Positions 14,331 to 22,336 of a DNA stretch of 24,401 nucleotides are shown here, piece after piece. The notes under the pieces were generated by a model. It saw only the letters and a program-made list of their open reading frames with translations. It had not been told where the DNA came from and searched no databases. Each line of letters starts with the position of its first letter. The stretch's first letter is position 1. Source of the stretch: Planctomycetaceae bacterium (lineage in GTDB: Bacteria > Planctomycetota > Planctomycetia > Pirellulales > Thermoguttaceae); contig SFIW01000033.1 of NCBI GenBank assembly GCA_004556055.1, positions 1 to 24,401 on the forward strand, in the 5' to 3' direction. The translations under genes were made by a program, and so were the position numbers.

Positions 14331-15869
14331 ATGAAGGCGCAGAACGTTTATCTGGGTATCGACGTCGGAACGTCGGGAACTAAAGTGTTGGCGATTAACG
14401 GCGAAGGAAAAATCCTCGCCTCCGGCGTTGGGGAATATCCCTGCTACGCGCCCAAACCGCTTTGGAGCGAACAGGATCCCGAGGATTGGTGGCAGGCGGT
14501 TGTGAAGGTCGTGCCCGAAGTCCTCGCAAAGGGAGGGATCAAGGGCTCCGACGTCAAAGCGATCGGACTTTCCGGCCAAATGCACGGTTCCGTCTTTCTC
14601 GACAAATCGGATCGAGTGATCCGCCCGGCGATTCTGTGGAACGACCAGCGCACGGAAGCCGAATGTAAGGAGATCGAAGAGGCGGTCGGGGGACGTTCGC
14701 GTCTGATCGAACTCGTCGGCAATCCTGCGATGAGCGGTTTTACGGCGCCGAAAATCCTCTGGCTTCGCAACAACGAGCCTGAGAACTTCGACAAAGTCGC
14801 GAAGATTCTTCTTCCGAAGGACGAAATTCGCCGACGGCTGACGGGCGAATACGCGACGGAAGTGAGCGACGCGAGCGGCATGCTCCTCCTCGACGTGGCG
14901 AATCGGCGCTGGTCGAAGGAGCTTCTCAGCGCGCTGCAACTTGACGAAACCCTATTCGGACGCGTCTACGAATCGGAAGACGTAACGGGTCGTTTGACGG
15001 CGAGCGCGGCGGAGGCGATCGGTCTCACAACCGATTGCGTCGTCGTCGGCGGCGCGGGGGACTGCGCGGCGGGCGCGGTCGGCGCGGGAGTGGTTCGCGA
15101 GGGAGCGCTCTCGACGTCGCTTGGAACAAGCGGGGTCGTCTTCGCGCACAGCGACTCGGCGCATTACGATCCTCTCGGGCGCGTGCACACGTTCTGCCAC
15201 GCGGTGCGCGGCAAATGGCATATGATGGGAGTGACCCTCTCTGCTGCAGGATCGCTTCAGTGGTTCCGCAACGCGCTGTGTCAGGAGCTCTACGCGCAGG
15301 CGAAAGCTTCGAGGCGGGACGTTTACGAAATCCTTTCGGACGAAGCGTCGAAGTCTCCGACGGGCTCCGACGGCCTCTTCTTCCTTCCATATCTTAGCGG
15401 CGAACGGACGCCGCACGCGGATCCGACGGCGCGCGGGTGCTTCATCGGCTTAACGCTGGCGCACGATCGCGGACGCATAGCGCGTTCGATTATGGAAGGC
15501 GTCACGTACTCCCTTCGCGAGGCGGTGGAAATCTTCCGCAGCCTCGGCACGACGGTCTCGGAAGTCCGCGCGTCCGGGGGCGGGGCGAAGAGCGGCTTCT
15601 GGCGTCAACTTCAGGCGGACGTATTCAACGCGCGCGTGGCGACGCTGAGCTCGGAAGAGGGTCCGGCGTACGGAGTCGCGCTCCTGGCGGCGGTCGGCGG
15701 CGGCGACTATTCGAGCGTCGTCGAAGCGTGCGACGCGACTCTGTCGGAAGCGTCTAGCGTCTCCCCCAACGAGGAGGCCAACCGTTATTATAACGCGGCG
15801 TTCCCCGTCTATCAGGGGCTCTACCGCGCTCTGAAGGAGAATTTCCGAGAAATCGCGTCCCTCTCCTGA
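14331..15869 (+). CDS. xylB: Xylulokinase
   Basis: This 512-residue FGGY-family kinase phosphorylates D-xylulose to xylulose 5-phosphate with ATP, feeding the pentose phosphate pathway. The N-terminal ATP-binding start is GIDVGTSGTK (Asp11). SGQMHG (81-86) and WNDQR (103-107) are the substrate-side motifs that separate xylulokinase from glycerol and gluconate kinases, and the catalytic base is Asp244 in GGAGDCAAGAVG. The C-terminal FGGY half contains LSGERTPHADP, GVTYSLREA and ASGGGAKSGFWRQL. ATG 14331 has AGGAG eight bases upstream; an in-frame start at 14268 is unsupported. No xylose isomerase or transporter lies nearby, so the rest of the pathway must be elsewhere. A terminator follows at 15898. 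Confidence 0.95.
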   Translation: MKAQNVYLGIDVGTSGTKVLAINGEGKILASGVGEYPCYAPKPLWSEQDPEDWWQAVVKVVPEVLAKGGIKGSDVKAIGLSGQMHGSVFLDKSDRVIRPAILWNDQRTEAECKEIEEAVGGRSRLIELVGNPAMSGFTAPKILWLRNNEPENFDKVAKILLPKDEIRRRLTGEYATEVSDASGMLLLDVANRRWSKELLSALQLDETLFGRVYESEDVTGRLTASAAEAIGLTTDCVVVGGAGDCAAGAVGAGVVREGALSTSLGTSGVVFAHSDSAHYDPLGRVHTFCHAVRGKWHMMGVTLSAAGSLQWFRNALCQELYAQAKASRRDVYEILSDEASKSPTGSDGLFFLPYLSGERTPHADPTARGCFIGLTLAHDRGRIARSIMEGVTYSLREAVEIFRSLGTTVSEVRASGGGAKSGFWRQLQADVFNARVATLSSEEGPAYGVALLAAVGGGDYSSVVEACDATLSEASSVSPNEEANRYYNAAFPVYQGLYRALKENFREIASLS

Positions 15870-15897
15870 GGTTTGAAAGCGCGTTATGATAAAAACG

Positions 15898-15933
15898 ACG
15901 GCGGTTCGTCCAGAAGGAGAACCGCCGTTTTTT
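15898..15933. terminator. Bidirectional terminator between xylB and the TIGR03000 gene
   Basis: ACGGCGGTTC (15898-15907) and GAACCGCCGT (15919-15928) form a perfect 10-bp stem with an 11-base loop. Six Ts follow on the plus strand and CGTTTTT on the minus strand, so it can stop both converging genes. Confidence 0.88.
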
Positions 15934-16018
15934 ACTTCAAAAATGAGGACGGGCGTTCGCGTCAACGACGACTTCAAGAAGTTCCCAGGGGGGTGATCGG
16001 GTAACTCGGAAGAAGGAG

Positions 16019-17179
16019 TCAGCGAGCGTTGACCGCATAGGCCGACTGAGGCGCGGCGACCAAATTAAAAGCGAGCGCGGTCGTTTCACCGGCGGTCAAG
16101 ACGGTCGTCTGAACGTCTTCGAAGCGTTCTCCGTTGCGGAGAGCGACGACGCGGATTTCGAAGGAATAAGCTTCGCCGACGACAAGATCGCGAGCCGCGA
16201 AGGAGCGGACTTCGCCGCGCTGCTTCGTGCGATATCCGTTGACGTAAACGACCGCGTCTTCAGGAACGAGCATACGGATAACCCCCGCGCCAAGATTCGG
16301 GTTCGGAGCCGGAGTCGGGATCGCTTCGGCGTCGTCGCCGTCCCAAGCGGGCAGATCGTCGCCAGTGGCAGGCTGATCGAGAAGGGAGTCTGCGGCGGGA
16401 GTCGCAGCGTCGGCCTTAGGCGCGGCGGGTTCGGTCGACAGGGTCTGGGGAACGGCGGGCGCGTTGTCGGCGGCGGTAACGGAAGCGGAGTCGGAGTTCG
16501 TCGCGGAATCGACGCCGTTCGCGGTAGGCTTCTTAGGCAGACCGGTTTCAGAGTCAAGTTCGTTGACTTCGCCGGGGTAGACGTCGTACCCGCAGCAGGC
16601 CTTGGGGGCCCAGACGGAGCGCGGCGCGACGAAACCGCAAGGTTCGCACGCGGCGGGAATACCGCATGTCGCACAGGGATCGCACGCAGCGGGAACGCCG
16701 CAGGGATCGCAAGTCCAGCACGGATCGCAGGACCAGCACGGATCGCAGAAGTAGGCGGGACGGCAATACTCATAACCGCCGTTAAAGAGGAAGTTTCTCA
16801 CGCCGTTGACGACGCGCGCAACAGGACGCGAGACGCCGCGAGCAACGTCGACGACGACGTCGCGAGCCAAGCCGAGGGTATTGCGAACCGGGGTCCATTC
16901 GCCATAGGAGACGTAAGGATCGTAAACGACGTAGGAGTCGTAATAGACGGGCTGAGCGGCGTAGACGGGAGCGGCGACCGCTTCGTCTTTTCCGGCGCAG
17001 CTCGCACATTCGGAGTATGACGACGCAAGAGGGCTTCCGGCATAATTGGAGACCTTTTCGAGATCGCCAAGGGTGATCGACTGACGATTAAAGAACGACG
17101 CGTCATTGGCGTTCGCGACAGAGGCGGAAATCGCAACGACGGCGGCGGCGGCGAGCGCAAAACAACCGTGTAATTTCAT
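16019..17179 (-). CDS. Secreted Cys-rich protein with planctomycete TIGR03000 domain
   Basis: The 386-residue product has a Sec signal peptide with likely cleavage after VANA (24). A Tyr/Val/Pro-rich stretch follows (70-98, VYYDSYVVYDPYVSYGEW), then a striking Cys-rich segment (139-196) of repeated CDPC, CDPCWTC and CGIPAACEPCG units. After a disordered Ala/Ser/Thr/Asp linker (205-298), residues 300-373 (VPEDAVVYVNGYRT...FEIRVVALRNGE...TAGETTALAF) match TIGR03000, a small beta-rich domain largely confined to planctomycetes and of unknown function. The protein is probably periplasmic or cell-surface, perhaps disulfide cross-linked. ATG 17179 follows AGAGGAG; the 17284 start would bury the signal peptide. 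It is convergent with xylB and monocistronic. Confidence 0.85.
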   Translation of the reverse strand: MKLHGCFALAAAAVVAISASVANANDASFFNRQSITLGDLEKVSNYAGSPLASSYSECASCAGKDEAVAAPVYAAQPVYYDSYVVYDPYVSYGEWTPVRNTLGLARDVVVDVARGVSRPVARVVNGVRNFLFNGGYEYCRPAYFCDPCWSCDPCWTCDPCGVPAACDPCATCGIPAACEPCGFVAPRSVWAPKACCGYDVYPGEVNELDSETGLPKKPTANGVDSATNSDSASVTAADNAPAVPQTLSTEPAAPKADAATPAADSLLDQPATGDDLPAWDGDDAEAIPTPAPNPNLGAGVIRMLVPEDAVVYVNGYRTKQRGEVRSFAARDLVVGEAYSFEIRVVALRNGERFEDVQTTVLTAGETTALAFNLVAAPQSAYAVNAR

Positions 17180-17557
17180 TTTAGTTCTCCTCTTAGGCGG
17201 CGTTTTACGAGATTCGCGGCCATAAGTCAGGGTATATTCTCTGTTCGCCGCGCCATGAAAAGCGGCGAAGGCGTGTAAATTCACTAAACCGGAACCACAA
17301 ACATCCCAGTTTCTCTCAACGCTTCATATTCTCTAAACTTTTTATTTCTTGTAAAGCGCTTTCATCATGGGAAAGAAAATAAATCCAGGAGACTTCGCGC
17401 GTTGTAAGAGTTGTAGCGATTAGAAAGTTCTTCGAAAAAAAACTAAAGTTCTTGATAAAGAACGCGGCGCGCTTGATAATCGGCGCTTAGGCCGCTATAA
17501 TCACGGGTGCGTCGCGTCTTCCGCGCGGCGCGTGGGACCGCGTAGGAGGCTATAACG
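17180..17557. other. Divergent intergenic region
   Basis: This 378-bp gap separates the leftward TIGR03000 gene from the rightward AlbA/HATPase gene. It holds the strong rightward promoter at 17473-17501. For the leftward gene I see only a weak candidate, TTTACA (about 17354) with GAATAT about 18 bp further left, which would give a leader of roughly 140 nt. The middle (17330-17460) is AT-richer than the genes. No gene, RNA or clear inverted repeat is seen. Confidence 0.5.
17473..17501 (+). promoter_or_regulatory. Near-consensus promoter of the AlbA/HATPase-like gene
   Basis: -35 TTGATA (17473-17478, 5/6), exactly 17 bp, -10 TATAAT (17496-17501, 6/6). A second CTTGATAA occurs about 20 bp upstream (from 17453). 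The predicted leader is about 50 nt and ends with AGGAGG. Confidence 0.85.
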
Positions 17558-19024
17558 ATGACGATACGGCGCGAAATGGAAGACGACGTCCTGTGGACGG
17601 TCGTTGGTTATGCAAATGCGGACGGTGGAACGTGCGAACTCCCTCTTCGCGATCTTTACGACGAACCGATTCCCGACGACGACGCCGTCCTTGCGGAGGT
17701 TCGCGCGTTTTTGAACGAGAAGATTTGCCCCTCCCCTCCCAAAATCAGGCTAAAGATAGCAAACGACCGACTCGAGATTAGTATCGCGTCCACCGCTGCG
17801 CGTCCCTTTTGGATCGCGGCGCGCGGACTCGCTCCCTGGGACGTTCCCATCTTCCGTCAAGGTCGGATTTCCCCCGCGCCCCCCGACGTTTTCGAAGAGA
17901 TGATCCGCTCGACAGGAAATGGCTCCTTCGAATCGGAACGCTCTTACGATCAGAGACTCAGCTATATCGAGTTGAATCGCGCGTTTTCGTCGGCGAATCT
18001 CGTCCTTTCGGAGTCGAGCTTTCACGACCTTGGCTTTATCGACGCGTTCGGCGCGCACACCAATCTCGCGCGTCTCTTCTCCGATCAAGCGCCCACGCTC
18101 GTCAAACTCGCGTTCTACGACGGCGATCGCGAAGAGCGCCTTCGGGACAGTTTGAATCTCACGGGGTCAATCTTGCGTCAGTATCAGGACGCGTACGAAT
18201 TTTTGGATAAATATCGAGACGAGGCGTCGCGGGGCGATTCGGAGCTTTCAGGCGCGCCGCGCGCATATCCGGAATCGGCGCTGCGCGAGGCGCTCGTCAA
18301 CGCGTTTTTGCATCGGGACTATCGTCGCGCGACGCCGATCGTGGCGCGTAAATATCAGGAGCGGATAGAGATAGTTTCACCCGGCGGTCTTCCCTCCTCG
18401 CTGACGACGGCGGATCTCGCGCTCGGAGTCGCGGAGCCGCGAAATCCTCGCGTCGCGCACGTCTTCCACCTTCTCGACTACGCTGAAGGGATCGGGAGCG
18501 GAACGCGGAAGATTCGTCAGGCGTACGAAGGTTTGGAGGCGCAGCCGCGCTTTGAATCGACGACGAATTACACGCGCGTCGTCCTCCCCGTCGCAACAGT
18601 CGCCCCTACGGCGCCCGCGACGCCCGCGCTTCCCCCTCGTCGACCGGAGTCGGCGCCGCGAGAGCGTCTTCACGTTCAGCGCGAGCCGCTGGAGTACGCG
18701 CCGCCGAAGCCGAAACGTCGACCGTCGCGCGGGTCGGAGCTTCGAGTCGCGCGCGGCTTTTCGACGGGCTCGCAAGCGCTCAGCGTGTCGGCTCCTCTTT
18801 ACGTCGCGCCGGGCGCGTCGGTAGACCCGTATTTCGCGCAGGAGCGCGCCGTGCTCGAGTTGGCGCGTCGGAACCCGCGTCTGCGCGGAGTCGACGTCGT
18901 CGAGGCGCTGAAAGAGTCGCCGAGCGTCGTCGCGGCGCTCCTTCGAAGGATGGTCGCGGCGAATAAGATCGTCCTGTGCGGCGCGGGGGACGACTATTGG
19001 TATCAACTCCCAACGTCGCGCTGA
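17558..19024 (+). CDS. AlbA/Schlafen-like and HATPase_c_4-like putative regulator
   Basis: The 488-residue product resembles the family that joins an AlbA_2 (Schlafen-type) putative nucleic-acid-binding domain to an ATP-binding HATPase_c_4 domain and often a winged helix. VVGYANADGGT (15-25) corresponds to the AlbA_2 core, and GRISPAPPDVFEEMI fits its end. The usual upstream glutamate-rich E-x-K strand is absent, so the domain looks shortened. Residues 237-318 carry YPESALREALVNAFLHRDY, IEIVSPGGLP, RNP and GIGSGTRKI, typical of the HATPase part. A Pro/Arg-rich linker (345-420) leads to a C-terminal helix-turn-helix-like region (430-488). Such proteins are usually annotated as transcriptional regulators, rarely tested. 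ATG 17558 has AGGAGG. It stands alone, between its promoter and a terminator. Confidence 0.8.
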   Translation: MTIRREMEDDVLWTVVGYANADGGTCELPLRDLYDEPIPDDDAVLAEVRAFLNEKICPSPPKIRLKIANDRLEISIASTAARPFWIAARGLAPWDVPIFRQGRISPAPPDVFEEMIRSTGNGSFESERSYDQRLSYIELNRAFSSANLVLSESSFHDLGFIDAFGAHTNLARLFSDQAPTLVKLAFYDGDREERLRDSLNLTGSILRQYQDAYEFLDKYRDEASRGDSELSGAPRAYPESALREALVNAFLHRDYRRATPIVARKYQERIEIVSPGGLPSSLTTADLALGVAEPRNPRVAHVFHLLDYAEGIGSGTRKIRQAYEGLEAQPRFESTTNYTRVVLPVATVAPTAPATPALPPRRPESAPRERLHVQREPLEYAPPKPKRRPSRGSELRVARGFSTGSQALSVSAPLYVAPGASVDPYFAQERAVLELARRNPRLRGVDVVEALKESPSVVAALLRRMVAANKIVLCGAGDDYWYQLPTSR

Positions 19025-19065
19025 TAAAGGCGCGACGCACGGTCTCGCGTTCGTGCGGTTTGGTC

Positions 19066-19104
19066 AAAAAAAAGACTCTTTCCGTTTTTTGGAAGAGTCT
19101 TTTT
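19066..19104. terminator. Bidirectional terminator between the AlbA-like gene and pyrH
   Basis: AAAAAGACTCTTTCC (ending 19083) and GGAAGAGTCTTTTT (19091-19104) pair with a single bulged base around loop GTTTTTT. The A- and T-runs on both sides let it act for both convergent genes. Confidence 0.88.
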
Positions 19105-19138
19105 CCATATTGAATCGGAAACGCGTCGGAGAGTTCGC

Positions 19139-19897
19139 TCACTTGTTGCGAATGATCGTGCCGACGTGTTCTCCGGAGACGGCGCGTTCAAGATTTCCTT
19201 CTTCACGGAAATTGAAGACCATGATCGGCATGTTCTTTTCAGCGCACTTGGCGAACGCTTCGGCGTCCATGACGCGCAAGTTCTGCGAGATAGCTTCGTC
19301 GAAAGTCAGCTCGGGATAGAAGACGGCGTTTGGATCCTTCTCAGGATCGGCGCTGTATACGCCGCGAACTTTCGTCGCCTTGAGGATAACGTCGCACTCT
19401 AGTTCGAGAGCGCGCTGCGCCGCGGCGGTGTCGGTTGTGACAAAGGGGCTCCCAGTTCCTCCCGCTAAAATAACGACGCGCCCCTTTTCGAGATGACGGG
19501 AGGCGCGGCGGCGAATATACGGTTCGGCGACGGCGTCGGCTTCGATAGCGGTCATAAGGCGCGTCGGCTGTTCTAAAGCTTCGATCGCGTCTTGAAGAGC
19601 GAGCCCGTTCATGAGGGTGGCGAGCATTCCCATGTAGTGGGCGGTGGCTTCCTGTACGGTGGAGGCGCCGTCGGTCGCTTTGAATTGGGCGCCGCGCAAG
19701 ATATTGCCGCCCCCCATAACGACGGCGACTTGAACGCCGAGACGCGCGATTTTAACGATCTGTCGCGCTAAAGAATTGACGGAATCCATGGAAATTCCGC
19801 GCTGATGCTCGGGGCAGAACCCTTCGCCGGAAATCTTGAGAAGAATACGCTTGGCCTTAATCCCCTGGCCCTCGCAGGGGTCGCAACAACTTGACAT
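19139..19897 (-). CDS. pyrH: UMP kinase
   Basis: This 252-residue amino-acid-kinase-fold enzyme converts UMP to UDP with ATP in pyrimidine nucleotide synthesis. Motifs are ILLKISGEGF (18-27), MGGGNILRGA (61-70), MGMLATLMNGLALQDA (89-104) and GGTGSPFVTTDTAA (146-159), with KATKVRGVYSADPEKDPNA in the ATP-binding half. It differs from standard UMP kinases by an N-terminal extension of about 15 residues with the cluster CCDPC (4-8). ATG 19897 has GGAG eight bases upstream; the longer frame to 20044 would run through the putative promoter. The usual neighbours tsf and frr are absent. A promoter candidate lies at 19976-20004. Confidence 0.95.
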   Translation of the reverse strand: MSSCCDPCEGQGIKAKRILLKISGEGFCPEHQRGISMDSVNSLARQIVKIARLGVQVAVVMGGGNILRGAQFKATDGASTVQEATAHYMGMLATLMNGLALQDAIEALEQPTRLMTAIEADAVAEPYIRRRASRHLEKGRVVILAGGTGSPFVTTDTAAAQRALELECDVILKATKVRGVYSADPEKDPNAVFYPELTFDEAISQNLRVMDAEAFAKCAEKNMPIMVFNFREEGNLERAVSGEHVGTIIRNK

Positions 19898-19975
19898 AAA
19901 AAACTCTCCGCAGCAGCAAAATAGCCGTGTATAAAACGCAGGACACGTAAATAAGTCCCTCTTGTCTGTCGGTAG

Positions 19976-20004
19976 AATTTTGCCAAAAGATAGAAAAACG
20001 TCAA
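19976..20004 (-). promoter_or_regulatory. Candidate promoter of pyrH
   Basis: Leftward -35 TTGACG (20004-19999, 5/6), 17-bp spacer, -10 AAAATT (19981-19976, only 3/6). It starts right after the terminator of the HU gene, as expected for an independent unit. Confidence 0.4.
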
Positions 20005-20017
20005 GCGGAGCGCGGTT

Positions 20018-20059
20018 GAAAAAGTAAAGGCGCCGTTTCTCCAAAGGAGAACGACGCCT
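20018..20059 (-). terminator. Terminator of the HU gene
   Basis: On the minus strand, AGGCGTCGTTCTCC pairs imperfectly with GGAGAAACGGCGCCT around a TTT loop and is followed by TTACTTTTTC. It lies about 25 bp after the stop. Confidence 0.7.
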
Positions 20060-20083
20060 GACGCTTAGATCGCGACGTGGGAA

Positions 20084-20497
20084 TCACGCCATATCTTTGA
20101 GACCTTTAAGGGCCTTAACCTTGATTTTGTAGTGTTCGGGACGCGCGGGACGATCGACGGTCTGACCGGGATGGAAGGGATCGGGAACGTTCTTCTGCCC
20201 TTCTTTGGCGGGAACGAATTGCTTTTCGATCTTGATGAGACCGGGAAGCGTGAAAGACGCGTCGTTGGAAGACGCCAAGCTCTTGGCGATGACGGGCGCG
20301 ATGTTGTCGAGCACCAGGGTTACGTCCTTCTTGCTCAGCGCGGTGGCGTCAGCCAACTGCTGAACAATATCGCCCTTGGTCAAGGGCTTGAAGGGGACCG
20401 GCTTGGGAGCGGCGGCTTTGCAGGATTTGCAGGATTTCGCCTTGGGAGCGTCGGCTTTCGTTTGCGATTTAGCGCAGGCTTTCTTTTCTTTGGCCAT
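20084..20497 (-). CDS. HU/IHF-family DNA-binding protein with basic Cys-containing tail
   Basis: The 137-residue product is a histone-like HU protein, which bends and compacts DNA as a dimer. Residues about 38-137 form the HU fold: helical start PLTKGDIVQQLADATALSKK, core FTLPGLIKIEKQFVPAKEG and C-terminal KVKALKGLKDMA. The DNA-binding arm reads QKNVPDPFHPGQTVDRPARP instead of the common GRNPxTGE form, but keeps the intercalating-type proline region. A 37-residue N-terminal extension, rich in Lys, Ala and Pro and containing CKSCK, precedes it; HU proteins with eukaryote-like Lys/Ala tails are known, though usually C-terminal. ATG 20497 follows AGGAAAGAG. It has a long, structured leader behind a promoter at 20640-20668. 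Confidence 0.9.
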   Translation of the reverse strand: MAKEKKACAKSQTKADAPKAKSCKSCKAAAPKPVPFKPLTKGDIVQQLADATALSKKDVTLVLDNIAPVIAKSLASSNDASFTLPGLIKIEKQFVPAKEGQKNVPDPFHPGQTVDRPARPEHYKIKVKALKGLKDMA

Positions 20498-20512
20498 AAG
20501 TCTCTTTCCTAA

Positions 20513-20527
20513 GCATCTAGCAGATGC
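20513..20527 (-). promoter_or_regulatory. Inverted repeat just before the HU start
   Basis: GCATCT-AGC-AGATGC is a perfect 6-bp inverted repeat 15 bp upstream of the HU ATG, directly next to the ribosome site AGGAAAGAG. It could form a leader hairpin controlling translation or be an operator. Confidence 0.4.
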
Positions 20528-20639
20528 GAAACTAGTTCAATAAAGTATCAAATAGGCAACCCTGAGACGCGCGCCTCGTCCGCGCGGCGCCTCAACCAAA
20601 GGCGCGCTCACGAGAGTACCTCGCGGCCTCGTACGCCTA

Positions 20640-20668
20640 ATTTAATCGGCCAAAAAAGGCGACGTCAA
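20640..20668 (-). promoter_or_regulatory. Sigma-70-like promoter of the HU gene
   Basis: Leftward -35 TTGACG (20668-20663), 17-bp spacer, -10 TTAAAT (20645-20640, 4/6). Confidence 0.55.
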
Positions 20669-20912
20669 CGTAAAAGAATGTCGAAACGCGCATTTTTTCG
20701 AAAAAAAAAGGGAAAAAGTCGAGTAAAGCCGTTAAAAAGCGCGATTTTTCCACAATGAAAGGCGTTTTTTCCTCCTTCTCGGCGCCCTTTTCTAATATAA
20801 AAAGCGCCTTACAATGGCGCCAATTACGCGTGAATTGTTCAAGCGCGTTGACTATTCATCATACCTTTGCCGTTAAAGGACGGAGAGCGCCGCGCGCGCT
20901 AGGTAAGAAGTT

Positions 20913-22235
20913 ATGCATAAATACGCTATGAATTCCGCTCCAGACTTTATGCCAGTCGAGCGTTTACGAGCCATTCAAAACGAAAAATTCATCAAGGTCT
21001 TCCGACGAACTTACGAAAACGTCGAATGGTACCGCAACCTTCTTGCCAAGCACAAGGTCGATCCGAACGATATTCGTTCGATCGCCGATATCAGCAAGCT
21101 CCCCTTCATTGTAAAGACGGATTTGCGCGACACTTATCCCGACGGAATGCGCGCCGCGCCGATGGAGAAGATCGTCCGTTTCCACGCTAGCTCCGGAACC
21201 ACCGGCAAACCGATCGTCGTTCCTTACGCGCAAGAAGACCTCGACGTCTGGTCCGAATGTGTCGCGCGATGCTTGACGATGTTCGGACTTGACGAAACCG
21301 ACGTCTTGCAGGTTGGGTACGGTTACGGGCTATTCACGGGAGGTTTAGGACTTCACGACGGCGGTCAGAGACGCGGTTGCGCGATCATCCCCGCGGGGGG
21401 CGGGAACACGACGCGTCACCTCATGCTGATTAAAGACTTGAAAGCGACGGCGATCGCGTGTACGCCCAGCTACTTCCTGCACATCATCGACCAGGCGCAG
21501 AAGACCGGTTACGACTGGAAAGAAACGAAGCTTCGCGTCGGTATCTTCGGCGCGGAACCGTGGACGGACGGCATGCGCCAGTTCATCGAACAGGAGACGG
21601 GAATCGTCGCGCACGACATTTACGGGCTCACGGAAATCTCGGGACCCGGCGTTGGCGGGGACTGCTCGCATCACGCGGGTATCCACATCTTCGAAGACCA
21701 CTTCTATCCAGAGATCATCGATCCGGACACGCTTCAACCTCTTCCCGACGGGGAGACGGGTGAACTCGTTTTCACGACGCTCGACAAGGTCGGCATGCCG
21801 GTGATTCGCTACCGAACGCGCGACATAACGCGTCTCATACCGGAACGTTGCGCTTGCGGTCGCACGATCCGCCGTATCGGGCGCATTTCGCACCGCTCCG
21901 ACGACATGATGATCGTGCGCGGCGTGAACGTCTTCCCGAGCCAAATCGAATCGGTCTTAACGTCGATCGATCCGGGCCTTATCAACTACCAGATCTACCT
22001 TGATTCGAACGAATCGGGTCTTGCGACGATCGAAGTGAAGTTGGAAGGGACGCCGGAGATGTACGCGGCGTTCGCGGAAGACGCGTCGCGACGCGAAGGT
22101 CTCGCGCGCCTCGTCACGTCGAAACTTCGCGACACGATCGGAATCGGCTTCAAGACGACGATCGTCGATCAGAACGCGATTCCGCGCAGCGAAGGAAAGA
22201 TGAAGCGCATCGTCGACAACCGTAAGAAAGACTGA
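20913..22235 (+). CDS. Phenylacetate-CoA ligase family protein
   Basis: The 440-residue product is an adenylate-forming ligase of the PaaK type (EC 6.2.1.30 family), making aryl-CoA from an aryl acid, CoA and ATP, or running the reverse way in anaerobes that ferment aromatic amino acids. The ATP-binding loop is SSGTTGKP (93-100), the adenylate motif is DIYGLTE (235-241), RYRTRD follows (299-304), and the C-terminal subdomain begins RISHRSDDMMIVRGVNVFPS. Length is typical. Cys251, Cys313 and Cys315 could form a metal site, but this is a guess. Substrate is not set by sequence; phenylacetate or indoleacetate are the usual ones. ATG 20913 has only a weak AGGTAAGAAG ribosome site; ATG 20928 is an alternative. 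A terminator follows. Confidence 0.92.
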   Translation: MHKYAMNSAPDFMPVERLRAIQNEKFIKVFRRTYENVEWYRNLLAKHKVDPNDIRSIADISKLPFIVKTDLRDTYPDGMRAAPMEKIVRFHASSGTTGKPIVVPYAQEDLDVWSECVARCLTMFGLDETDVLQVGYGYGLFTGGLGLHDGGQRRGCAIIPAGGGNTTRHLMLIKDLKATAIACTPSYFLHIIDQAQKTGYDWKETKLRVGIFGAEPWTDGMRQFIEQETGIVAHDIYGLTEISGPGVGGDCSHHAGIHIFEDHFYPEIIDPDTLQPLPDGETGELVFTTLDKVGMPVIRYRTRDITRLIPERCACGRTIRRIGRISHRSDDMMIVRGVNVFPSQIESVLTSIDPGLINYQIYLDSNESGLATIEVKLEGTPEMYAAFAEDASRREGLARLVTSKLRDTIGIGFKTTIVDQNAIPRSEGKMKRIVDNRKKD

Positions 22236-22250
22236 TCCGCGTCGTTTCAC

Positions 22251-22294
22251 GCGCCGCCGACGCGACTCCGTACTCTGGTTCGGCGGCGCTTTTT
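22251..22294 (+). terminator. Terminator of the phenylacetate-CoA ligase gene
   Basis: GCGCCGCCGA (22251-22260) pairs perfectly with TCGGCGGCGC (22280-22289) and is followed by five Ts. It separates the ligase gene from the dehydrogenase gene. Confidence 0.9.
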
Positions 22295-22336
22295 CTCCTC
22301 TCGCGTCGACGCTGCCCCTAAGCATTTCGGAACGCC

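Larger units (their letters stand above)
20498..20912. other. Divergent intergenic region between HU and phenylacetate-CoA ligase genes
   Basis: This 415-bp gap contains the HU promoter and its about 137-nt leader, with possible hairpins at 20513-20527 and 20569-20607. It also holds a palindromic A/T tract, TTTTTTCGAAAAAA (20693-20706), and three GGCGC-type blocks around an AT core (20781-20821) that could pair in alternative ways. TGAATTGTTCA (20831-20841) is a small palindrome. TTGACT (20848-20853) is a possible -35 for the rightward gene but lacks a good -10. No ORF or RNA gene is convincing. Confidence 0.5.

Noticed and set aside
19898..20044. Upstream extension of the UMP kinase frame
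   Set aside because: It would add 49 residues with no family similarity, lacks a ribosome site and runs through the candidate promoter; ATG 19897 has a good GGAG.
20569..20607. GC-rich inverted repeats considered as a terminator
   Set aside because: They lie in the HU leader, have no T-run, and sit between promoter and start, so a leader structure is more likely.
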